Shown here piece after piece: positions 1 through 5,937 of a stretch of 7,001 bases of DNA (positions are counted from its first letter, which is position 1; every line of letters starts with the position of its first letter). Source of the stretch: Pseudomonadota bacterium. GTDB taxonomy: Bacteria; Pseudomonadota; Alphaproteobacteria; Rhizobiales; Afifellaceae. The DNA is taken from contig JAEZEK010000271.1 of NCBI GenBank assembly GCA_023417735.1, positions 1 to 7,001 of the forward strand, read 5' to 3'. The notes under the pieces are model-generated. The model had not been told where the DNA came from, made no database searches, and saw only the letters and a list, made by a program, of their open reading frames with translations. A program made the translations under genes and the position numbers.

Positions 1-93
1 GGATTCCAGAGGGGCGCGGGGGAGTCAAGCACGCCGGACGTGCGCCATGCGGGGCGCGTGCGGCGCGGCGTGCGGGCGGGTGCGGCGCGCCGA

Positions 94-1164
94 TCACCCG
101 TCCGGCGGGGCCGCCGGCGCATGCGGCGGATAGGCATGCGTGCGGCCCGCGAAATCGGTCACCACGGCGCCGGCGCCCGTCTCCGAAAGATAGACCGGCC
201 CGACCGGGACCTTGCCGTAGCCGCCGGGGATGTCGAGCACGTAGCTCGGCTGGCACAAGCCGGAGACTCGGCCGCGCAGCGCCGCCATGAGCGCCCGGCC
301 CTCGGCGATGGTGGTGCGCAGATGCGAGGTGCCCGGCGCGAGGTCGCCCTGGTGCAGGTAATAGGGCTTCACGCGGTTCTCGACGAAGGCCCGCATCAGC
401 GCCGAAAGCACTGCGGGATCGTCGTTGACACCGCGCAGGAGCACGGTCTGGCCGACGAGCGGGATGCCGGCCTCGACGAGCCGCGCGAGCGCCGCGGCGG
501 CGGCAGGGCCGATCTCGCGCGGATGGTTGGCGTGGACGGCGATCCAGGTCGCCTTGCCGGGCGCCCTCAGGGCCGCGACCATGTCGCCATCGACCCGCTC
601 CGGCGCGACCACCGGCACGCGGCTGTGGAAACGCACCACCCTGACGTGGGGGATGGCGGAGAGCCGCGCCATCAGCGCCGCGATCCGGCGGGCCGACAGC
701 ACAAGCGGATCGCCGCCGGTCACCACCACCTCCCAGATCCCGGGCCGCTCCGCGACGTAGCCGAGCGCGCGGCCGAGCGCATCGTCGGAAAGGCTCGCCG
801 GCCCGCCCGGCCCGACCGTCTCGCGCCGGAAGCAGAAGCGGCAGTAGACCGGGCAGACGGAGACGAGCTTCAGGAGCACGCGGTCGGGATAGCGGTGGAC
901 GATGCCCGGCACCGGGGCGTGCGCCGCGTCCCCGATCGGATCGGCGTCCTCGGCGTCCGTCTGCCGAAGCTCCGCGGCGTCGGGCACGAACTGGCGCGCG
1001 ATCGGGTCGTGCGGGTCGCCAGCATCGATGATCTCCGCCATGGCCGGCGTGATCGCGACGGCGTAGCGCGCCGCGACGGCCTGCAGATCCGCCAGGCGAT
1101 CCTCCGGCGCGAGGCCGGCCTCGACGAGCTCGCGCGGGCGGCGGATGGTGAAATGCCGGTTCAC
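94..1164 (-). CDS. epmB: EF-P beta-lysylation protein EpmB, radical-SAM lysine 2,3-aminomutase family (KamA-like)
   Basis: This 356-aa enzyme would convert lysine to beta-lysine by a radical SAM and PLP mechanism, supplying EpmA with the group it adds to EF-P. The iron-sulfur motif CxxxCxxC is clear (C104, C108, C111, in CPVYCRFCFR). A VVVTGGDPL segment follows at about 147-155. The C-terminal part has HQGDLAPGT (D274) and VLDIPGGYGKVP (D311, K318), matching the substrate-binding aspartates and PLP-binding lysine of clostridial lysine 2,3-aminomutase. The start is GTG, chosen because its first four bases overlap the epmA stop (GTGA) and GGAGGAGG lies 4 bases upstream. The gene is surely co-translated with epmA. 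It is shorter than clostridial aminomutase (about 416 aa, from memory) and lacks that enzyme's C-terminal extension. The family is certain. The EF-P role is inferred from the neighbours; a free aminomutase role is the alternative. Confidence 0.93.
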   Translation of the reverse strand: MNRHFTIRRPRELVEAGLAPEDRLADLQAVAARYAVAITPAMAEIIDAGDPHDPIARQFVPDAAELRQTDAEDADPIGDAAHAPVPGIVHRYPDRVLLKLVSVCPVYCRFCFRRETVGPGGPASLSDDALGRALGYVAERPGIWEVVVTGGDPLVLSARRIAALMARLSAIPHVRVVRFHSRVPVVAPERVDGDMVAALRAPGKATWIAVHANHPREIGPAAAAALARLVEAGIPLVGQTVLLRGVNDDPAVLSALMRAFVENRVKPYYLHQGDLAPGTSHLRTTIAEGRALMAALRGRVSGLCQPSYVLDIPGGYGKVPVGPVYLSETGAGAVVTDFAGRTHAYPPHAPAAPPDG

Positions 1165-2279
1165 GGGCCCTCCTCCGGCACCGACAGCGGCGTCCAGATC
1201 ACGTCCTCGATCCGCCGCGCACCGGTCGCCAGCATGACCAGCCGGTCGAGCCCGAGCGCGATGCCCGCCGCCGGCGGCATGTGCGCGAGCGCGGCGAGGA
1301 AATCCTCGTCGATCGGGTAGCGCTCGCCGTAGATCCGCATCTTCTCGTCCATGTCGGCCTCGAAGCGCCGCCGCTGCTCGTCCGGATCGGTCAGCTCGCC
1401 GAAGGCGTTGGCGAGCTCGACGCCGGCGGCATAGAGCTCGAAGCGCTCGGCAAACCGCGGATCGGCGGGCTTCCGCCGGGCCAGCGCGGCCTCGCTCGCC
1501 GGATAATCGTAGAGGATCGTCGCCCGGCCGACACCGAGCTTCGGCTCGACCCGCTCCGAGAGCACGCGGCTGAACACGTCGGACCAGGTGTCGTCGGCGG
1601 CAACCCGAGTTCCGGCCGCCCCGGCGGCCGCCGCGAGTGCGGCCCGGTCGGGGTGCGCGTCGGCATCGGCGGGAAGGCTCGCGGCCAGGTCGATGCCGGC
1701 GTACCGGCCGAAGGCATCGGTGACGCTGAGCCGTTCCGGCTCGCAGAGCGGGTCGGCGCTCCTGTCGCGGAAGACGAACCGCCGCGCACCGGCGGCTTCC
1801 GCGGCGAGCCGCAGGATGTCGGCGCAGTCCGCCATCAGGTCCTCGTAGCCCGCGCCGGCGCGATACCATTCCAGCAGCGTGAATTCCGGGTGATGGAGTG
1901 CGCTGCGCTCCCGGTTGCGGAAGACGCGGGCGAAATCGAAGATGCGCGTCTCCCCCGCGGCGAGCAGCTTCTTGCAGGCGAACTCGGGCGAGGTGTGGAG
2001 ATAGAGCCGGCGGGCGGTCCCGTCCGTGTCCAGAAGCTCGGTGGCAAAGGCGTGGAGATGGGTTTCGTTGCCGGGCGTGACCTGAAGCGCGCCGGCCTCC
2101 ACCTCCATGAAGCCTCCGGCTTCGAAATGCCGGCGGATCGCAGCGACGATCTTCCGCCTTGCGACCAGATAGGGCCGACGGTCGGCATGGACGCCCGGAT
2201 CCCACCAGGGCGACCGCGCGAGCGCCGTCGCCCGGCTCCCGAGGTGGACGGATCTCCCCGAATCTCTGGTCATTTGCAT
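1161..2279 (-). CDS. epmA: EF-P--lysine lysyltransferase EpmA (PoxA/GenX, LysRS paralogue)
   Basis: EpmA activates (R)-beta-lysine with ATP and ligates it to a lysine of EF-P. The 372-aa product is a class II synthetase catalytic core without the tRNA anticodon-binding domain. Visible are TSPEF (96-100), class II motif 2 (FRNRE 120-124, then [11 protein letters not shown] 129-139), [20 protein letters not shown] (278-297) and motif 3 ([12 protein letters not shown] 339-350). In E. coli EpmA the alanine of GVALG is reported to favour beta-lysine over alpha-lysine; it is kept here as A341. Homology begins near SPWW at residue 23, so the N-terminus is longer than needed. ATG codons at 2279 and 2273 are both possible, with no convincing ribosome site before either. 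The C-terminus overlaps epmB by four bases. efp lies divergently 77 bases away. Confidence 0.94.
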   Translation of the reverse strand: MQMTRDSGRSVHLGSRATALARSPWWDPGVHADRRPYLVARRKIVAAIRRHFEAGGFMEVEAGALQVTPGNETHLHAFATELLDTDGTARRLYLHTSPEFACKKLLAAGETRIFDFARVFRNRERSALHHPEFTLLEWYRAGAGYEDLMADCADILRLAAEAAGARRFVFRDRSADPLCEPERLSVTDAFGRYAGIDLAASLPADADAHPDRAALAAAAGAAGTRVAADDTWSDVFSRVLSERVEPKLGVGRATILYDYPASEAALARRKPADPRFAERFELYAAGVELANAFGELTDPDEQRRRFEADMDEKMRIYGERYPIDEDFLAALAHMPPAAGIALGLDRLVMLATGARRIEDVIWTPLSVPEEGP

Positions 2280-2343
2280 CGGGATCGGTTAGGTGCGCGT
2301 TCGAATTGCGGGCGAAGCGACACGCCGTTCCGTTTCCTGTTCC

Positions 2344-2349
2344 AAGAGG
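2344..2349 (+). promoter_or_regulatory. Ribosome binding site of efp
   Basis: AAGAGG lies 7 bases before the GTG at 2357. It supports that start over in-frame codons further upstream, which would run back into epmA. Confidence 0.65.
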
Positions 2350-2356
2350 TCATTCC

Positions 2357-2923
2357 GTGAAGGTCATCGCCAGTTCCGTGCGCAAGGGCAACATCCTCGA
2401 GATCGACGGCCAGCTCTACAACGTGCTGTCGGCGGAAAGCTTCTTCCCGGGCAAGGGGACCCCGACCACGCAGGTCGAGATGCGGCGCCTCTCCGACGGC
2501 GTGAAGACGGTGCAGCGCTACAAGACGACCGAGCAGGTCGAGCGCGCCTATGTCGAGGACCGGGAGCACACCTACCTCTATCAGGACGGAAACGACTACG
2601 TCTTCATGAACCCCGAGACGTTCGACCAGGTTCACGTCTCCGCCGACGTGATCGGCGACCAGGCCGTCTACCTCCAGGAGGGCATGGCGTGCCAGCTCTC
2701 CATCTTCGACGGCGCGGCCGTGTCGATCGAACTGCCGCAGCGGGTCGCGCTGGAGGTGGTGGAGACCGAGCCGACGGTGAAGGGTCAGACCGCGTCCTCG
2801 TCCTACAAGCCGGCCATCCTTGCGAACGGCGCGCGCACGATGGTGCCGCCGCACATCGCGGTCGGCACGCGGATCGTGGTGATGACCGCCGACGGCTCCT
2901 ACGTGGAGCGCGCCAAGGACTGA
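2357..2923 (+). CDS. efp: Translation elongation factor P
   Basis: EF-P binds between the ribosomal P and E sites and promotes peptide bond formation at consecutive prolines. The 188-aa product equals the length of E. coli EF-P. An N-terminal KOW-like domain (about 1-60) carries the loop PGKGTP, whose K33 corresponds to modified K34 of E. coli. An OB domain follows (about 65-128). The C-terminal OB domain shows [18 protein letters not shown], then [10 protein letters not shown] and a final YVERAKD, as in alphaproteobacterial EF-P. The start is GTG, matching the family N-terminus ([12 protein letters not shown]). The gene diverges from epmA-epmB, whose products would beta-lysylate K33. The hydroxylase EpmC is not in the window. 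No clear promoter boxes were found in the 77-base divergent gap. The end lies 10 bases from the end of the convergent diguanylate cyclase. Confidence 0.97.
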   Translation: MKVIASSVRKGNILEIDGQLYNVLSAESFFPGKGTPTTQVEMRRLSDGVKTVQRYKTTEQVERAYVEDREHTYLYQDGNDYVFMNPETFDQVHVSADVIGDQAVYLQEGMACQLSIFDGAAVSIELPQRVALEVVETEPTVKGQTASSSYKPAILANGARTMVPPHIAVGTRIVVMTADGSYVERAKD

Positions 2924-2937
2924 CGCGCGGGGGTCAG
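2920..2937. repeat. Short inverted repeat spanning two convergent stop codons
   Basis: CTGAC at 2920-2924 and GTCAG at 2933-2937 are perfect inverted copies separated by 8 bases. They contain the efp stop (2921-2923) and the cyclase stop (2934-2936 on the other strand). The stem is only 5 bp and has no T-run, so this is at best a weak transcript-end structure and may be chance. Confidence 0.25.
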
Positions 2938-4589
2938 GCGACGGCCCGCTTCTCGGCCGCGTCGTCCCCATCGTCGAGATCGGCGAACGACACGACCCGG
3001 TTCCGGCCGGCCGACTTTGCGCTGTAGAGCGCCCGATCGGCGCAGCGGATGAGCTGCTCCCAGTCCGATGCATGGTCCGGGAATGCCGCCACCCCGGCCG
3101 AGAACGTGGACGGCACGACGCCGTGCCGTGCTTCCGCCGTCATGCGCCTGAAGGCGGCGGCCCAGCGCTCGACGCGCTCGACCGCCCCGCCCGCATCCAT
3201 TCCCGGCAGGATCGCGAGGAATTCCTCGCCGCCGATCCGGAACACGAAATCGCTCTTGCGGATGCTCTTCAGCAGGAGCGCGCCGGTCGCCCTGAGCGTG
3301 GCGTCGCCGGCCTGATGGCCGTGCTCGTCGTTCAGCCGCTTGAAATGGTCGAGATCGAGAATGACCGCCGCGATCGGCCACGACCGCAGCCTCGCGTCGG
3401 CAAGAAGATCGGAACGCACCTCGTCGAAGAAGCGGCGATTGTAGACTCCTGTCAGCGGATCGCGGATCGTCTCCTCCCGAAGCCGGTTCTGCAGGTCCAC
3501 ATTCGCCGTCAGCCTGCGCTCCAGGGTTTCGACGGCCAGCCTGAGCTGCCCCTCCATGTGCTTCCGGTCGGTGACGTCGCGCAGGATCAGCATGGTGCCG
3601 ACGACACGCCCGCGATGAGCGAGCGGAATGCGCCGGATCTCGAACTGCCGCCCGATCGACCGGCATTCGGCCTCCCGCGAGGCGGCGACGGGCGACAGGG
3701 AACTGTCGAGCAGCGGACCCGCCAGCTCGACCAGGGTGCCCAGTTCCGCGACGCGTGTTCCGACCGGGTCCTCGGGCATGTCCGGCAGGACATGGGCCGC
3801 ATCGTTGACCTCCACCACGAGGCCGTGGGCATCGATCACGAAGACCGGGTCCGGCAGGGCGTCGAGCAGCGCGTTCCGCGCGATCGGCGGCAGGCTCACG
3901 AACTCGCGGCGTGCGAGCAAGGCCTGGAAGATAAGACCGGAGACGAGGAAGGCGAACGGCGTCGGGTCGAAGTCGAAGAGCCGCCACGCCCCCGCCACGT
4001 AGAGGATGTTGGCGATCCACGGCAGCCCGACCGCGCCGAGCAGCCCCAGATAATGCATCCGATAGAGCGTCGGCGCCCGCTGGAGCTCGGAAACGGTGAT
4101 CACCACCGTCGCCAGCATGACGAGATAGAGGATGCCGGTGACAATGAAGAACCACGGCCCATGCTCGTAGAGGACCGCGGCACCCGGCTCCGGGCCGGCC
4201 AGGCGCGTGCTCGCATAGAGCAGGTGATGCTGATCGTTGGTGAGGGCCACGACGGTCGTGACCGCGGCGACAAGGGCCGCAACCCCGATGAACAGCCTTT
4301 CGCGCCGGGGCGCACGGCCGTTGACGTAGCTCCAGACGAAGAAGGCCCAGCCCGCCGGCGCGAGCACGATGCCCGGCCAGGCGAGCTCCGCCCAAAGGAT
4401 CTTCTCCGCCGGTGCGGACGAAAGCGTCTCCATGCCCGCGGCGAAAGCCCACCAGGCCGCGGCCATGTGCATCATCACGAGCTTGTCGCGCCCGGGAAAC
4501 GGCGGCAGGCGCCGGCCGCGATAGGCGATCCAGGCGGTCGCGAGGACCGCCAGCAGCAGAAGCACCGGTGCGGGGTTTGCAGGAATCAT
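2934..4589 (-). CDS. Membrane-bound diguanylate cyclase: 7TM sensor - PAS - GGDEF
   Basis: It would make cyclic di-GMP from two GTP in response to a signal sensed at the membrane. The 551-aa product has seven hydrophobic segments (about 6-23, 38-56, 72-89, 98-116, 146-166, 178-200, 209-227) and TNDQHHLLY at 118-125, typical of the sensor called the histidine-kinase N-terminal 7TM region. A PAS domain follows (about 238-345, ending LILRDVTDRKH), then a probable coiled coil (341-372) and a GGDEF domain from DPLTGVYNRR (377-386). Catalytic features look intact: DLDHFK 412-417 and GGEEF 453-457. RKSD (444-447) is an RxxD inhibitory site five residues before GGEEF, suggesting product feedback. There is no EAL or histidine-kinase domain. 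The start at 4589 places the first helix at the N-terminus; GGAGG lies 11 bases upstream, rather far. An ATG at 4658 would add 23 non-membrane residues. The signal is unknown. Confidence 0.93.
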   Translation of the reverse strand: MIPANPAPVLLLLAVLATAWIAYRGRRLPPFPGRDKLVMMHMAAAWWAFAAGMETLSSAPAEKILWAELAWPGIVLAPAGWAFFVWSYVNGRAPRRERLFIGVAALVAAVTTVVALTNDQHHLLYASTRLAGPEPGAAVLYEHGPWFFIVTGILYLVMLATVVITVSELQRAPTLYRMHYLGLLGAVGLPWIANILYVAGAWRLFDFDPTPFAFLVSGLIFQALLARREFVSLPPIARNALLDALPDPVFVIDAHGLVVEVNDAAHVLPDMPEDPVGTRVAELGTLVELAGPLLDSSLSPVAASREAECRSIGRQFEIRRIPLAHRGRVVGTMLILRDVTDRKHMEGQLRLAVETLERRLTANVDLQNRLREETIRDPLTGVYNRRFFDEVRSDLLADARLRSWPIAAVILDLDHFKRLNDEHGHQAGDATLRATGALLLKSIRKSDFVFRIGGEEFLAILPGMDAGGAVERVERWAAAFRRMTAEARHGVVPSTFSAGVAAFPDHASDWEQLIRCADRALYSAKSAGRNRVVSFADLDDGDDAAEKRAVA

Positions 4590-4658
4590 AGGCGGTCCGG
4601 CCTCCGGTGGCCCGTCATGCCACCTGATAGGCCGATTTCGTAAACGAAGGGCGAGCAT

Positions 4659-4677
4659 TCCCGCATTGTCCGCGGGA
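4659..4677. repeat. Small hairpin upstream of the cyclase gene
   Basis: TCCCGC at 4659-4664 pairs with GCGGGA at 4672-4677 around a 7-base loop. It sits in the 171-base gap between the exporter and cyclase genes. No T-run follows on either strand, so it does not look like a classical intrinsic terminator. Confidence 0.35.
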
Positions 4678-4682
4678 GCGTT

Positions 4683-4752
4683 CGGACGCCCGCGTTTCGC
4701 CGGGCCTTGCCGCGGTCCCGGATAGGCCGCATGCGGCCCCGCCGGGCGTCCG
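4683..4752. repeat. Nested inverted repeats that could fold as a three-way junction
   Basis: CGGACGCCCG (4683-4692) and CGGGCGTCCG (4743-4752) are perfect 10-base inverted copies. Between them lie a smaller stem (CCGGG 4700-4704 with CCCGG 4717-4721, extendable by two pairs past a bulged T) and the perfect palindrome GGCCGCATGCGGCC (4725-4738). The outer stem begins about 8 bases after the exporter stop codon, in the direction of transcription. It could be a 3'-end structure of the exporter mRNA, part of the cyclase leader, or a dispersed repeat. No T-run follows. In DNA this GC-rich some inverted repeats arise by chance. Confidence 0.4.
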
Positions 4753-4760
4753 CGCCACCG

Positions 4761-5402
4761 TCACTGCCCGCGCGTGAGCAGGATCCGCACGGCGAAGGCG
4801 CCGAACACGCCGGCGAAGAGATAGTCGATCGCGCGCGATACCGCCGGCTTCGTCCGAAGCGCTGCGGCGAACCGATCGGCGACGAGGATCATGGCCGTGC
4901 AGGCCGGCAGCCCCAGCGCGATGAAGTAGAGCCCGAGGAAGGCGAGCTTGCCGCCGGCATGCGGATCCGCGACCGAAACGAATTGCGGCAGGAAGGTCAC
5001 GAAGAAGAGCACGATCTTGGGGTTGAGCAGGTTGACGCCGAGCCCGGTCGCCCAGTTCTGGAAGAAGGTGCGGCCCGCGCCGCCGCCGCGCTCCAGCGAG
5101 AGCGCCGATCCTTTGCGGATCGCCTGCGCCGCCAGCCAGACCAGGTAGAGGGCGCCGGCGATCTTCACCGCGAAGAAGGCGAGAGGTGACGCGGCCAGCA
5201 GGGCGGACAGGCCGAAGGCGGCGAGCATGGTGTGGACGAGGAGGCCCGTCGAGGCGCCGAGCAGGGCAGCGATCCCGGCCGCGCGCCCCGCCGTGAGCGC
5301 CCGCCCCAGAAAGAGGGTCATGTCCGGGCCGGGCGTGACGATCAGAATCGCGGCGGCGAGGGTGAAAGCGGCGATGGCGGGCAGTGACGGGATGAAGTCC
5401 AT
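4761..5402 (-). CDS. LysE/RhtB-family amino-acid exporter (translocator)
   Basis: This family exports amino acids or related small metabolites across the inner membrane. The 213-aa product has the usual family length and about six hydrophobic segments (roughly 6-22, 41-66, 73-95, 128-145, 153-177, 192-209). Family signatures are TPGPDM at 23-28 in the first helix and GLGVNLLNPKIVLFF at 120-134. Substrate cannot be read from the sequence; lysine, threonine, homoserine and others occur in the family. A strong ribosome site, GGGGAGG (5408-5414 on the minus strand), lies 5 bases before the ATG and fixes the start. The gene is followed after 171 bases by the cyclase gene on the same strand; the gap argues against tight coupling. 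Nearness to a lysine-using EF-P module is suggestive but weak evidence of a lysine substrate. Confidence 0.93.
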   Translation of the reverse strand: MDFIPSLPAIAAFTLAAAILIVTPGPDMTLFLGRALTAGRAAGIAALLGASTGLLVHTMLAAFGLSALLAASPLAFFAVKIAGALYLVWLAAQAIRKGSALSLERGGGAGRTFFQNWATGLGVNLLNPKIVLFFVTFLPQFVSVADPHAGGKLAFLGLYFIALGLPACTAMILVADRFAAALRTKPAVSRAIDYLFAGVFGAFAVRILLTRGQ

Positions 5403-5407
5403 GTGAG

Positions 5408-5414
5408 CCTCCCC
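5408..5414 (-). promoter_or_regulatory. Ribosome binding site of the LysE-family exporter
   Basis: GGGGAGG read on the minus strand, 5 bases before the ATG at 5402. It is the clearest Shine-Dalgarno sequence of the lone genes in this window and decides the start. Confidence 0.75.
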
Positions 5415-5567
5415 GCGGACACTCGCCTTCCTGGCCTTTCTCCGCCACCCGAAAGCGGATCGCGCTTCTTACGACGGCGAGGGCCCCCGCGGAGAAGGCG
5501 CGGCAATGGCATGCGCGCGAAATCGCGGCCGTGTGAGACATCGAGAAGCGAGTGCGCCACACCGGGG

Positions 5568-5591
5568 CCGCCCGGCGCGCCGGCAGGGCGG
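5568..5591. repeat. GC-rich overlapping palindromes after the small-protein gene
   Basis: CCGCCC (5568-5573) pairs with GGGCGG (5586-5591), and the perfect palindrome CCGGCGCGCCGG (5572-5583) overlaps the left arm. The element lies about 26 bases downstream of the small-protein stop, in the 215-base gap before the exporter. It could help end or protect the transcript, but no T-run follows. I see nothing else identifiable in that gap. Confidence 0.35.
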
Positions 5592-5617
5592 CATGCACGG
5601 CAGGGGAACAGCAGGTG

Positions 5618-5845
5618 CTAGTCGAAACGCACCCGCATGCTCACCTGGACCTGACGCGGCCCGCCGTAATCGACGCCACGGCGGACCGCCTCAGCCAGGT
5701 GGTAGCTGCTCAGCCTTGCGGCGGAGGTGAATGTCCCCGCGGAGACGTGACGGGCCAGCGCGTCCTTTTCCGCCCCGCCGTTGAACCAGGAGTCCAGGAC
5801 GAGGAACGCGGCCACGATGACGGTCACATGGACGAGGACCTTCAT
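5618..5845 (-). CDS. Small hypothetical protein with one N-terminal membrane helix
   Basis: I do not recognise this 75-aa protein. Residues 3-20 are strongly hydrophobic (VLVHVTVIVAAFLVLDSW), forming a signal anchor or an uncleaved signal peptide; no clear cleavage motif is seen. The remainder (about 21-75) is polar, rich in Ala, Arg and Ser, and ends in an alternating stretch, QVQVSMRVRFD, that could form a beta-strand. It has no cysteines and no known motif. The ATG at 5845 was chosen because it puts the helix at the very N-terminus; a TTG at 5884 would add 13 residues. Neither has a strong ribosome site, which lowers confidence. It lies 92 bases beyond the end of rmuC on the same strand and could be read through from it. 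The start-to-helix layout and steady amino-acid composition favour a real gene over a chance frame. Confidence 0.6.
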   Translation of the reverse strand: MKVLVHVTVIVAAFLVLDSWFNGGAEKDALARHVSAGTFTSAARLSSYHLAEAVRRGVDYGGPRQVQVSMRVRFD

Positions 5846-5937
5846 GATCGACTTGGTAGCAGCCGGATATTGCGAGCATTTCAACCGGCGAGCGCAGACT
5901 CGAAGAATTCCGTCAGGACTTCGTTAACCAAGTGCGC

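Noticed and set aside
1..93. Small hairpin (29-33 with 39-43) after epmB, followed on the minus strand by TTGACT
   Set aside because: A 5-bp stem without a T-run is not a convincing terminator, and any -10 box for a promoter would be at or beyond the window edge. Nothing else is seen in these 93 bases.
127..148. Partial similarity of the epmB 3' end to the gap sequence near 4719-4739 (shared CGGATAGGC and GCGGCCC)
   Set aside because: The match is short and broken, and falls inside conserved coding sequence at one site, so it is probably a chance product of GC-rich composition.
40..1320. Long open frame on the plus strand opposite epmB and the epmA end
   Set aside because: Its product is Arg/Gly/Asp-rich with no recognisable domain, and it lies antisense to two clearly recognised genes. 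High GC makes stop codons rare in all frames.
1165..2205. Upstream continuation of the epmB frame through epmA (a 703-aa reading)
   Set aside because: The upstream half is an out-of-frame reading of epmA. The real epmB begins at the GTG at 1164 with a strong ribosome site.
3072..4643. 523-aa open frame on the plus strand opposite the cyclase
   Set aside because: Composition is a charged antisense reading of a well-supported GGDEF protein, with no domain of its own.
4615..5598. 327-aa open frame on the minus strand overlapping the exporter
   Set aside because: It is a frame-shifted, Arg-rich shadow of the LysE-family gene, which has full family motifs and a good ribosome site.
5863..5884. 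TTGAAA as a possible -35 box for the small-protein gene
   Set aside because: At 17 bases spacing the sequence is TGCTAC, a poor -10 match.
5924..5930. TTAACCA resembling a CtrA half-site between rmuC and the small-protein gene
   Set aside because: Only one half-site is present, without the spaced TTAA partner, and a 7-base match is weak evidence on its own.
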